From Tubiluchus corallicola (Eukaryota; Priapulida; Priapulimorpha; Priapulimorphida; Tubiluchidae): DNA of 64,000 bases. The translations under genes and the position numbers were made by a program. The stretch spans positions 447,001-511,000 of the forward strand of contig JAQGDQ010000062.1 of NCBI GenBank assembly GCA_030141605.1. Direction: 5' to 3'. Under the pieces are notes generated by a model that did not search any database, had not been told where the DNA came from, and saw nothing but the letters and a program-made list of their open reading frames with translations. Below, piece after piece: positions 1-10,215 of the stretch; position 1 is the stretch's first letter; every line of letters starts with the position of its first letter.

Positions 1-503
1 GCAGCTATTCACTGAATTCAGTCAATTTCGTCTTAGAAACTGAGGTAGACAAGAGATTCTCTTTTTCCATGCATTCCGTCTACACATTGGGCAAAATCCC
101 ATCACCATTCGTTCTGTTCAGTCGTTCATTGAGCAAAGTTGCACATATAATTCTAGCTGAACGCGGCTAAGACACATTGATTATCCTTGACAATAATCCA
201 ATGTTCTAGCGCTGACACAAGCACCTGCATAAGCAGTATTTGCTGATAATTGGGTACCGTTGTACCGTTATATTATCAACTTCTTGCAATATTCCGGAAT
301 GTACGAAATAAAACATCAACCAAACAACTGATTAGTTAGAATTTAATAATTGCAGTTGTCGCTAAACGGCAACGAAAATGAGTATTCCATATAGACCTAA
401 GTTGTTACAGATGCAGATTGTATGTTCTTTCGTTTGCAATGAAGTTACTCATTCCAATGTAGGTGTAATTTTCTATTCTTCGGCTTTGCTAATTCTTTTA
501 TAG
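1..503. other. Left edge: upstream intron or flank of the GXYLT-like gene
   Basis: I see no supportable exon here. The first recognisable GXYLT codons begin at 504-505 behind an AG acceptor, so this stretch should be intron sequence (or an unrecognised 5' exon) of that gene. The N-terminal cytoplasmic tail, membrane anchor and stem expected for the family are not visible and probably lie left of the window. Confidence 0.5.
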
Positions 504-3500
504 GTTTCCAGAAAGCGGTTCTAAAAAAGCCATTCATATCGTCACAGCCATTTGTGGTGATGATCCAAGAATTCACTTAAATGCGCTGACAATGATGAAA
601 TCCCTCCTTGCTTTTACGACAACCCCCGTGCACGTGCATGTATTTGTTGATGAACAGTCGTCCAGAGACTTAATTTTTGAACAAGTAAGCATTTTCTGTT
701 ACATGTATGTCTAAAGTATATAATACGTAATATTTACTAAAGTATGTAAGCTTACTTGATTTGGCCTAAATTCTAAGTTCTAATTTCGCGGGCTACGTGT
801 AACTAGACCTAAAAAATTGACAGCAATTTAATAAGATTGTCATTATCATCATCAGCGTCGTCGTCGTTCGTCGTTCGTCGTAGTGTTGGCAATAAATTTT
901 ATGTGCTATATTGGTGGTACAGCAAAAGAATGTATTTTACAAGAGTAGACAGTTCTGTAATACATTACGTAGTCATTTAAAACACAATTAGTATTGTAAA
1001 TTATAGAAGTAAATTAATTAACATTGTGTAACACAGTGTAATTTGAAACTAAATGTAGACAACCATCAGCTGCAGCATATTAAACTAGAAAATCCTGAAA
1101 AGGTTATTTTACTACGCTGAATCCGGAGAAACTGTTGCCAGCTCGGAGAATAGCGGAAAAGCTCAAAACGAAAAAAAACAAAACGGCCGCCAAGTTTTTG
1201 CACGAATTACATGATTATGTCAAAAGAAATTTAAAGAAAATTAATATTAAAAACAACTATGATATGTACTTCAGGGTAATTAGACCTAAGTAATCCATTT
1301 CTGTTACTTTAATTCAAAATTGGCCACATAACCATTTTGGCAGCTATCTTGAAATCCTAAATTAGGTGCTCTCGTGTGTATTTTTAAACATCGCACGCGG
1401 ATTCCTTGTCCTTGAGAACATATAATTAGACACTAAAAATCTGCTCTAACAATTAAGGTACAGCTTTTAAAAAATATTGGCATCAGCCATATTGTCGGCC
1501 ATCTTGAAAATAGTGGCCATTTTGGATGATTGTTTATTACCCTCATAGATTAGGTAACCTTACATCCAAAGTTAATCATTTTGAGGGTTCTAGCACTGCG
1601 CAAAGTTTTATAATTTTCAGGCGAAATGAACAAGTTTTCACCATTCTGATAAAGACTACGATATGCCCTGACTATTCTGTTTTTGCTTATAGTTATAGGA
1701 CTATTTAAGCCACTTGCATCCTTTCTGGGGTCTAGCAGCAGATTTTTACGAAGGCAAATTAATAAAAGTACTTTGCTTTCCGTTTTCGTAATAAATTATT
1801 AAGTGAAACAGTTAATATAACTGCATGATCAGCATATGTTTTGTGTGGCAGCCACTTTTGAAATACAAGTTACAAAAATGAATTTCTTAGATCCAACTGC
1901 CCTGGAATGGTTGTCATAGTCGTCTTTTAATGTCAATTTTTGGGAGTTTCCTTTAATTTACATTGCTTGGGACATTTCGTTTTTTTTTGCGTTTTTGACC
2001 CTTTTCCGCTAATTTTTCAAGCTGGCAACAGTTTTCTCGGATTCGGCATAGTCAAGTTGATAAGGTTGGCTAGTGGCTATGTTGTCCAGTTTTAGAAAAA
2101 AAACGCCTCCGGAATTTCACTTTTCTGAAAATTCGTGTACAGTTCGTTTAGGACATAATCCAAGGATAATACCTTAAGTAACTCAATACTTATTTCCAAG
2201 ATTGTAACGATTATTATTATCAGCATTTTACTTCGATAAATCCACGTGCATGGTCAAAGAACAGAGGAGTACCATTTTTTAAGTCTTTGGCATGGCGCGA
2301 CCTAAACGGTGGGAAACGAAACAGGCTAACCTAGTCTATATTTCGAAATAGGTATTAGCTTTTTTGCACAAGAAGTGATTTTGCACCTGATTCTTGCATA
2401 AGAAGTGATTAGCAAACGCTAAAAGGCTAAATAAAAAAATTATTATCACGCATTATCAGACATAAACGTCTAATCGCAATATAAATTCAAATACCATTTC
2501 TTTTCAAACAAATTTCACTCAAAGCTTCCACAGCATGAAAGGAACGCCATTTTTAATGTAGGAAAGCTGTCGACATGTTCAAAATCACCTAATTTAAATT
2601 TTCTTTTAAATTTTTTCCGTTTTGTTTTAGTAAAATCTTGCAACACAAAATGTTTGATGCTTGATTAAAATGATTAAAGTTGGTAGAGCCGTTTATTTAA
2701 AGGACTTACCAGCAAGTCATTCTCATTCTCCATCTTTAAATACAACAAGATCTGCATGATGTAAAATCATTTAACTTGGTTTCAAGCATACAGAACGGAA
2801 CGAGAACTGCATATACTTTAGATGATTTTGCTTATCACCTAAAACATTTTCATTGTCCGTGGGTTCCAATGGAAATGGTAACAAACTAAAGCTTTCTATT
2901 AACGATTTTTCTACTTTAATGATTTTAGTTGCGGCAGTGGAGAAAAGCGAAAAAATCTTTTACGTTTAGTATGCGAGAGGCTTTCTTCCCCGTCCCACAC
3001 GCTGAAGAGTGGAAAAATATGTATAAAAAATGTTCGTCGCTCCGTCTGTTTTTACCTGTAAGTACATAATAAAAAAATATTACGGCTAAAGTTGCCCTCC
3101 CAAACTTGCAATGCTTTCGGATGCGGTGCATCTAGTCATGGCATCACAGAATCTTTACATTGAATCTGCTGTGCTTGTCTTGCTCTTTTATCAAATTGAT
3201 TTTATTTGTTGAAGATTTTTATACACTACGTAACAGTTCTCCAAACGGTTACTTACTAAAAACTGATTTTTCTTTTTCTTTTCTTTTAATCGGTTAAAAA
3301 TTTAGTAAATTGTAACTGCAGTCATTAAAAGTTTCCTCGAGTGGCAAGTAGCTGAAGGAGAGCTAAATCAAACAGAAACATTTAAAAAACAATAAAAAAA
3401 TCGTAGAACGAAAATGACATCTATAATTCTGATGGCAGTAACATTTAAATTGTAGGTTTTGCTTAGTGAGATTGATTCGTGCTTGTATATCGACGCAGAT

Positions 3501-4203
3501 AGCTTAGTGTTGACTAAGGTCGATGAAATATGGGCTTATCTGCACAAAATGAACTCTTCCCAAGTTGTAGCTCTGGCCAAAGACAGCGAAAAAGCTGGGT
3601 GGTATGCGAAGAACGCTGTTCACCCTTTTTACGGAGAAGCTGGTAATTATGGAGAAACAAGTTTGATTCTTTTTGTTCGAATGTAGGTGCGTAAATGAGC
3701 GAATGTAGGTGATCAAAGTAAATTGCGCGTAAAAACTTCAGTTTCTTTAAAATCAATACCAAATCAAATAAAGTGCAAGTTCAGTTTGCTATAATAACTA
3801 ATGAACCGGAGCCTAGTTTTGCAGTAGCAGATGTTAAATTGGCAATACAAACGTTCTTCGTATGACGTATTTAAGCAAAATAGGTCAATAAGAGCTTTTT
3901 TGCTGACTTCTTTTGATCTTATTAGGTTTAAATGGCGGGGTACTACTTATGAATTTAACGCGATTTCGCCGGCTTGACTGGGTGGATGAGATCAAACAAA
4001 TATTCATCAAGTACAATACAACTCTGATCAGGGCCGACCAATGCGTGCTAAATATTTATTTTGCCTCAAATACAGGTTCGTAAAAAATGTCAATGTTTTT
4101 TTGTATTTTGTTGAAAAAATGCTGCATCGTAATTACCTAGTCAATGTCGTAGCATAATTTTACAGTGACATATTATATATTAGGTGTCCTAGTTCTTCTC
4201 CAG

Positions 4204-4258
<55 letters not shown>

Positions 4259-5084
4259 TTCTATTACTACTCAGCTAATTTTTCACCCTATAAACTTGTA
4301 AGTTTTGGTTGGTAGCAAAGTGTGTCACTGCTTTGTTCATTTTAATTCCGGCAAGGTTTTCGGTTTAGATAACTGTATTTGCACACTGACTTGATTTCGT
4401 TTTCATCTGTTTAACAGAAGTGCTTCACCGATGTTTAAAAAACAGCACAACGTTACAATGTCATTAACTAAATACCACGAGTAATCAACAAATTGTTTTT
4501 TTTATAACTTCATGTGAATTTACTGAATTTCTCACCGCAAAGCCATGTTTTAGAAAAAGTTCTGCTGCTTCCCTGTGACTGGAATTTTTCCATACAATTC
4601 TGTCAGCCCCATGGAGAATGTATGTCAGCAAAACAACGTGGAGTATCTCTCTTACATGGGTACGCAAGTCACTTCATTATGGCTGAAAAACATTCCGTTT
4701 TCAAGACTTTATTCAACGTCTTCGCACGGGTACGTATGACTTATAGCCGTTTGTACAGTTTTCCATTCTCAAAATGTTTTTGTTAAAATTATGGACACCG
4801 TTTTGCAGCCTCTACTTTTAAGTAAGGCTTACATTTATCAACTTGAGAGCACAATTATGTACGTACTGTTACATTTGGCTAAAATATTCGCATTATTCTT
4901 TTTTTTTTATTTTCAGTACCATTTAGCAGACGACATATATAACGGTCTGCTGAAACCTCTACAAAGGAACATAATCCAGTATACCGACACACCCAGATAC
5001 TGTTCGCTTGAGACGAAAGCACTTTTAATGAAAATAGAGAAAAATTGCAACATAACAAAAATAAGAACTGATAGTTATCTGTAG
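504..5084 (+). CDS. GXYLT: Glucoside xylosyltransferase (GXYLT1/2-like), 3' six exons
   Basis: Family GT8 enzyme that adds xylose to O-linked glucose on EGF repeats of Notch-type proteins in the secretory pathway. Exons I place: 504-684, 2929-3057, 3456-3642, 3926-4079, 4543-4729 and 4917-5084 (TAG). They give 334 in-frame codons plus the stop, and all junctions keep phase. The donor after exon 4 must be GTAAAA at 4080, not GTTCGT at 4076; only the former joins in frame to 4543. Visible hallmarks are the opening strand IHIVTAICGDD, the metal-binding DxD as YIDAD (DAD at 3492-3500), GWY...HPFYGEAG followed by LNGGVLLMN, ADQCVLN, PCDWN, and LLHG, whose His is a conserved metal ligand of GT8. 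The N-terminal anchor is missing from the window. The identification is firm; the GXYLT1 versus GXYLT2 choice is not meaningful outside vertebrates. Confidence 0.9.
685..2928. other. Long GXYLT intron with an internal inverted repeat
   Basis: No coding exon seen. Imperfect inverted arms lie at about 1111-1180 and 1989-2054. Both read (one in reverse complement) as a GAATCCG-GA-AAACTGTTGCCAGC-like block followed by AGCGGAAAA and an A-rich run. The roughly 0.94 kb between the outer ends looks like a decayed foldback or MITE-type element. A GTC/GTT-rich short repeat sits near 854-880. Confidence 0.5.
1111..2054. repeat. Inverted-repeat (foldback/MITE-like) element in GXYLT intron
   Basis: The left arm near 1111-1180 and the right arm near 1989-2054 are reverse complements with scattered mismatches, sharing the core CTGTTGCCAGC and then AGCGGAAAA. 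No clean target-site duplication was found, so the class is unresolved. The interior has no transposase-like reading frame. Confidence 0.5.
4204..4253. repeat. (CT)n microsatellite
   Basis: Uninterrupted CT dinucleotide run of about 25 units in the GXYLT intron between the exons ending at 4079 and starting at 4543. Confidence 0.95.
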
Positions 5085-5155
5085 CTTTGATTAACATAGA
5101 TAAAACTTTACATAAAGAATTTAAGGTCATTTAAATTCATTTTTTAATGTTGTAA

Positions 5156-5161
5156 AATAAA
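5156..5161 (+). promoter_or_regulatory. Poly(A) signal AATAAA of the GXYLT-like gene
   Basis: Canonical AATAAA hexamer 72 bases after the TAG at 5082-5084. It predicts a short 3' UTR. Confidence 0.6.
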
Positions 5162-5368
5162 GTGTACAATAGCTTATGTGTGTATTTAATCTAATAATTA
5201 AACAACCACACAATATACGCAAACATGAATAGCGTAAACAAAGTAATCCAAATTGCTTTATTAATGTAAACAAACAGCATAAGCGAGACAAGCAATTGAA
5301 TCTCATTCTAAAGGCTTTGCGTCTTATTAATGGAGCTTCTTTGTTCTTGATTTAACAATAACAAATAC

Positions 5369-5463
<95 letters not shown>
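5369..5463. repeat. (ACTT)n tetranucleotide microsatellite
   Basis: About 24 perfect CTTA/ACTT units in a row downstream of the GXYLT gene. Confidence 0.95.
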
Positions 5464-5795
5464 CATCATCAACCCTTGTCATCAACCTGTTTTGAACAAC
5501 CGGTATTTTCAACGCTGTAATCGTGTATAAGCACCTGCTCGTCCTATACAAGAATTGCAAACTTGCTACATAGGAACATGTACTAATGCGTATAAATTTT
5601 CCTCAAATACCAGTAAAATCCACACTAAGTTTCGTTTATTAATAATCAGTATACAAATCAGTAATAACAGTATACAAACATGTTTAATATTAGCCTATAT
5701 CGATTCGATTTTTTTAAATTTTTCAAGAACGAAGGTGAACGACTTAAAAAAGGACAAAAATTCGGATTTCCGTGATAAGTAATCTAGCTTGTCGC

Positions 5796-6027
5796 CTATG
5801 ACTCACAAATATACGGAAATTTTGCTGTATCACACGAGAAGTCATTCCACGTGTTCCCATTTGCCCCGCAGGATGGCGCAGCTTTCGCCATTGCCGTAAT
5901 TATCCGGTTGCCCATCTGCTACGTCCCAAGAAGTAAAAAGAGCAGGTCGGCCTGTTGCAAACCACCTCCAGTCACCCTCCTCGTGTATGTCGCTTAAACC
6001 AATCCAAAAATGCTCACCAGCTTTATT
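5796..6027 (-). pseudogene. C-type lectin domain fragment, frameshifted
   Basis: On the minus strand this encodes the C-terminal half of a C-type lectin fold. Visible are a WIGLSD strand, EGDW.W, the QPD sugar-specificity motif (in GQPDNYG), an ESCAIL cysteine strand, then the WND calcium-site motif and the final FPYICES strand ending in TAG at 5796-5798. In the family, QPD points to galactose-type binding, with WND supplying Ca2+ ligands. The two halves lie in different frames. The switch coincides with a CCCC run at 5864-5867 (GGGG on the coding strand), so a one-base gain there is the simplest cause. The right side ends abruptly at a TTATTATTA tract at 6024 and no N-terminal half was found. 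It could be a pseudogene, a live 3' exon with an assembly indel, or an exon cut by a retroelement tail. Confidence 0.7.
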
Positions 6028-6221
6028 ATTATCATTATGAGTTTATTTCGTGTAAAAATATACAGTTTACAAAGATAAAGATGTAGTAAAACAGGTAATA
6101 CGATGTTAGTAAAGTAACATATCTACAGACATTCAACTTTATAATAACCACACATTGTAGTTCTCTTGTAATTACATTACAGTATACAGTGTTGTAAGGA
6201 GCTATAATAGATATCTTAAAA

Positions 6222-6653
6222 CAGGGGTGTGCAAAGTACAGAAAGTACAGGCCTACTAACGATTTTTTTGCATCCGACCTGTGTACATCATTACTACTAC
6301 ACTCAATAAACTATTTTAGAAGTTATTAAAATTTATATTACAAGCCATATATTTCTACTTTCAGAACTAAGATAGTGGTAATTTCATTACAATGCATATT
6401 AGTAATGTGTATCACACAGTCCGTGTAGTTCAGTGACATTAAGCTACAACCGTCTTGTAAGGGTTAATGGCATCCGATCTAGTAGAAAAAACTAACCGGA
6501 CTATCTTTGGGATCGTGGCACGGACTTCAGCTGGATACACTCAATCAATCGCCCGGGCCGCACTTTCATTACGTTGAAAAATCTCTTTGCGGGCTGCACA
6601 AATTCTCTCGGCGGGCTGCGAGTGGTCCGCGGGCCGTAATTTGCACACCCCTG
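6222..6653. mobile_element. hAT-type MITE, family A (CAGGGGTGTGCAAA ends)
   Basis: Terminal inverted repeats open with CAGGGGTGTGCAAA and close with TTTGCACACCCCTG. The 8-bp target-site duplication TCTTAAAA is perfect on both sides (6214-6221 and 6654-6661). The 432-bp body has GC-rich subterminal blocks (GGGCCGC types) and no transposase. It is a shorter relative of the copies at 36712 and 45268, lacking about 50 bp just inside the left end. Confidence 0.9.
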
Positions 6654-7009
6654 TCTTAAAACATATTCTTTAAATGAGTTCTTAAATAAACTGTATGTAA
6701 ATAATTATTAATTAAATAATTAAAACTGTAATAAACAGTGGCAACACAACTTATACGTATTAGAAAGCTCAAATAACGAAATAGGTAACACTGTACAAAG
6801 AGCGATTTGTGAAGGTGTCAATCCTGCTTCAATAGCTGGTAAAGAGTTGGCCAAACTGGCAAAAACATTGACCCTTAATGACGTTGTGTGAACAAAGGAT
6901 ATTGTTTGGCGTAACACTGCACGAACGGTACAGAAATATTTGCATTAGAAATAGTACTAATTTGTTTGCAACACCGTCAATTAATGGGTACATAAATTTC
7001 TCGTTTCTC

Positions 7010-7356
7010 TTCCCTTTTCTTCCTTTCTCTTTCGTTTTCTTCTCTTGTCTGTTCTTCTCTTCTCGCATCCTCTCGTCTCGTCTCGTCTCGTCTCTTCCCT
7101 TCTCTTCTGTTCCCGTCCCTTCCATTCTCCTTTCTTCTCTTCCCTTCCCTTCAATTCTCTTCTCTTCCCATTCCTTCTCTTCTCTTCTCTTCTCCACTTC
7201 TCTTCTCTTCTGTCCTCTTCTCTTGTCTTGTCTTCTCTTCTCTTCCCATCCCTTTTCTTCTCTTTTCTTCTCTTCCCATCCCTTCTCTTCTCTTCTCTTT
7301 TCACTCCTCTTCTCTCCTTTTCTCCCATTTTCCTCCCCTCTCTCTCACTCTCTCTC
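7010..7356. repeat. Pyrimidine-rich TCTTC/CTTCC tract
   Basis: About 350 bases of almost pure C/T on the plus strand, built from TCTTC, CCTTC and TCTCG variants. Long open frames on both strands come from the biased composition (Ser/Phe/Leu one way, Arg/Glu/Lys the other) and are not genes. Mirror-repeat stretches could form triplex DNA. Confidence 0.9.
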
Positions 7357-7547
7357 TCCCTGGTCCATCCAAATTTGCGGCCACTGTTCGCAGGCAATTT
7401 AAATATGTGCTGCCATCTAACGCCAAGTGAAAGAAACATTCAAGCCAACCAGTTGCACTTGATGTTATGACAAGTTTTTTTGCCAAACACAAGAACAGTT
7501 GGCTTGATGAAATGCACAAAGGTTTTATTTTCGACGATTTTCGCTTA

Positions 7548-7785
7548 GAAAACTGCTGACGCATGCCATTGTTGTGACGTCATCCTTTGGACTCTGTCTA
7601 TAATCTTATGACTTTAATTCAGCAAAAAGCTGCTACGCTGCTGTAATTCAGTAACAGCTGCTACAGGCTTTGCGTTATACATGAGGACTGTGTAGGATGT
7701 TCGCGTGTTATTGATTATACGTGGTTTTTTTTACGCAAAATCTTTTGCGGGGCCTTTGCTAGTTATTATTATTATTATTATTAAC
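7548..7785 (+). repeat. Interspersed repeat, copy 1 of 2, with ATT tail
   Basis: Shares an ordered series of blocks with 55998-56190: AAAACTGCTGACGCA, CATTGTTGTGA, TCATCC, TATAATCTTAT, ATGAGGACT, GTAGGATGTTCGCGT, TATTGATTATA and GGCCTTTGCTAGTT. This copy ends in an ATT trinucleotide run, like the 3' tail of a retroposon. I see no tRNA-like head, so SINE status is only a guess. Confidence 0.7.
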
Positions 7786-8339
7786 GTTACTGCTAAACAA
7801 CAACTATTTTCTTTATTTTCGCAATTTTTCTCACCAGTTATTAAAAAGTGGGGTGATTAGGCGTAGGCTATAGACCTATTCGACCTATTGGTGTGTGCAT
7901 ACAGCATGCAAGGTCCTACGTATGCCCAGGGTCTAATATAATTATTTTGGCCTATGCACTGCAGTACTCCAACACTGCCCATTGTGCCCGTATTGTTGTT
8001 CAGTTCAGTCAGTTTATTGTTTAAAATTTGTTTAGTATTGTTTAAAAAAACATACATAAAAATAATTATGCCTATTAATTAATGACGTCTATTACAGGCA
8101 TTTAGCAGACTGAATTCTAAAGAAAATCTGCCCTCGAGATGCAATGTAAATAAAACAATTAATGCAGTAAAAAAAACTAGACACTGCTGTAAACACGGCA
8201 GTTAATCCAGCAAAAACTAGGTAACGGTGCTAGCGTATACCAGTGGCTTGTCACTTAGCAGTCTCAGCGCCATGTCCGAAAATAAAATTCAATAAAATTT
8301 TAATGTGCGACGAGGAGAAAAATTAAAGGTCACCGCTAA

Positions 8340-8990
8340 GATTTCTCATATTGGTTACGTCAAGCACTCCCATATTGCTTTTAAACTAAACTTTGGCATT
8401 TTGATGTTATCTTCACTGGAATATCATCAGGTAGTCTAAGCATATGTCCATTCCATCTTAAATGGCGTCCTTTTTATTTTTCTTGTCCAAGGTTCTTCTT
8501 TTATTTTTTCATATAGATCTTTGTTTGAAATTTTCTTTGGCGATCTAATACCCAAAATGTTTCTGTAATTTCGCCTTTGAAACGCATCAATTTCAGCCTT
8601 ATGATTTGCTTTTAATGGCCAGAGCTCAGAGTTATACAGAAATACAGTTTAAGCTAAGGCTGAGAATATTCTAATTTTTGTTTCCAAAGAAATCTACCTA
8701 TTCTCAAAAACTTGTGAGTTTTGAGTAAGCTGATAGTGATAATGCCATTATCTTCCGTCTTGATATGTCATGTTCTGTTGCCAGCAGACTACCGAGATAC
8801 TTGCATCTTTACCATGATTCATTGCCATGGCGTGTTGTGTGAAACTCTTCAGTTTTTTTTTGTTTACAACGAGATCTATTCTGTTCAGTTTCTCCTCTAT
8901 TGAGTTTTTATTTCATCTATTTCTTCTTTGTTTCTTGTAATCCATGCCACGTCATCAGCATACTGCATAGATATAGTAGTTGACTTACTT
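8340..8990 (-). mobile_element. Non-LTR retrotransposon (LINE) fragment with RT YADD motif
   Basis: Minus-strand translation, broken by stops and shifts, shows the reverse-transcriptase catalytic box MQYADDVAWITRNKEEI (codons for YADD at 8951-8962). About 550 bases downstream it shows GRHLRWNGHMLRLPDD, the typical 'RLRWLGHVLRMPDD' block near the end of endonuclease/RT-type LINE proteins. The element is 5'-truncated and dead. Its last ~120 bases recur at 39240-39362. The LINE clade is not determined. Confidence 0.75.
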
Positions 8991-9000
8991 TATCTTTAAG

Positions 9001-9377
9001 CCATAGAACCAGCTAAAAAACTTGCAGGAGGACAAATGTTAACATATTTAGATGTTGCACAGAAAGATTTAAACACTGCAGCATTGATCCTTAGAAATAA
9101 ATGCACTTGGGGCATTGCAGCAAGCAGAGAGTCCTGGCATTGGGAGGTGAGCAGAATCATGTCCCTGGACGTATGATTCATTGGATGATGATATGTTTTG
9201 ATGTTAAACTAATTGGAGAAAATATATGTTCAATGTCTATATGGCATAGCTTATCTCTCTCAATCCCAGAACGAAACACCTGTTCTTCATAAAAAATTTA
9301 AAACTAATTTGCTATTTCGCTCTCATCTTTATGTGAAAATAAGAATCCCAAGGCTTAATGAACATCTTCGTCCTTGA
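9001..9377 (+). CDS. Unrecognised gene, two terminal coding exons
   Basis: Not recognised. Exon A (9001-9146) sits between an acceptor TATCTTTAAG and a donor GAG/GTGAGC. Exon B (9270-9377) follows TCTCTCTCAATCCCAG and ends in TGA at 9375-9377. AATAAA at 9483-9488 would serve as the poly(A) signal. Exon A enters in phase 1 and then reads 48 open codons. Exon B adds 35 codons in the matching phase. The product contains GGQMLTYLDVAQKDLNTAAL, then CTWGIAASRESWHW, then PVLHKKF..., and ends RIPRLNEHLRP: a soluble, mixed-charge C-terminus with no membrane segment. Upstream exons were not found between 5165 and 9000. Consistent phase, splice sites and poly(A) argue for a real gene; an old transposon or retrocopy tail is the alternative. 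Confidence 0.5.
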
Positions 9378-9482
9378 ATTTATATAAGTTTTAATGAATC
9401 TGAAGAACAAGTGAATTAATGATTAGTTTCTTTTACCATCAAAAGTAATAATTGTTGACTTGTAATTCGTATTTTTAACCTA

Positions 9483-9488
9483 AATAAA
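9483..9488 (+). promoter_or_regulatory. Poly(A) signal AATAAA after the unrecognised gene
   Basis: AATAAA hexamer 106 bases after the TGA at 9375-9377. It supports the reading that 9001-9377 is the 3' end of a transcript. Confidence 0.45.
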
Positions 9489-10215
9489 CCCTTAAATTCG
9501 TTCTTGGTTTTGTTGTTTGAATTCAAAGAAGTATCGGACAATTTTCGTTCTGGTTTTGGTTCTTGCTTAAGATAAGTAATATTCAAATCAGTGCCTTAGG
9601 ATGTGATGTGTGCGAAATGTGTGTTACCTTAATAATTTTATGCTAATTATACAGAGTACTTGAAATTACAAGCCTCTTGAAATCAAACGTTTCATTTTAG
9701 ATTTGAAAATGGGTTTTAAAATTTTTCATTGGTTTATATGTTTTCATTATTATTTACTGAAATACGATACTTCAAAAGCGCCTAATCTGAGCTACAAATT
9801 GCATAAAAAATTATTTTTTACTCATGTGCAGACACAAGGTAAACAGGGTAATAGATAATGGAATAATTTCATGCTAATGACGTGGGTTCTTTTTTAAATT
9901 GCTCAAATTTAATTTTAATGCTTTTTGTAAATTTAACAAAAATACATATCGATATAATTGATGTTACTGTAAGCTCAAGCCTCATAGCTTCCCCAGGTTC
10001 CCTTAACATTAAGAAATTACATTAACTTTTTTACGAACTTATTTATGTAAATTGTGCAAATGTACAAATGCATTTTTGAGTTGAACAAATAACGTAATAT
10101 AACATAACATTTGAATATGTACTACTTGTTCAGGTAACAGGGTGTATCTTAACTATGGTGTAGCACAGAGGTAAAAGGTGGATTGCTCATACATTTTGCT
10201 CCCATGTAAGACACA
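9489..10215. other. Intergenic AT-rich spacer before CCDC124
   Basis: No exon or repeat family seen. It should contain the promoter and 5' UTR of CCDC124, but no clear core-promoter motif stands out in the AT-rich background. Confidence 0.5.

Noticed and set aside
4071-4080. Alternative GTTCGT donor at 4076 for the GXYLT exon
   Set aside because: It would put a TAG after three codons of the next exon. The GTAAAA donor at 4080 restores the frame and matches the protein family.
6829-7470. Long Arg/Glu/Lys-rich (minus) and Ser/Phe/Leu-rich (plus) open frames
   Set aside because: Low-complexity translation of a pure pyrimidine tract on opposite strands.
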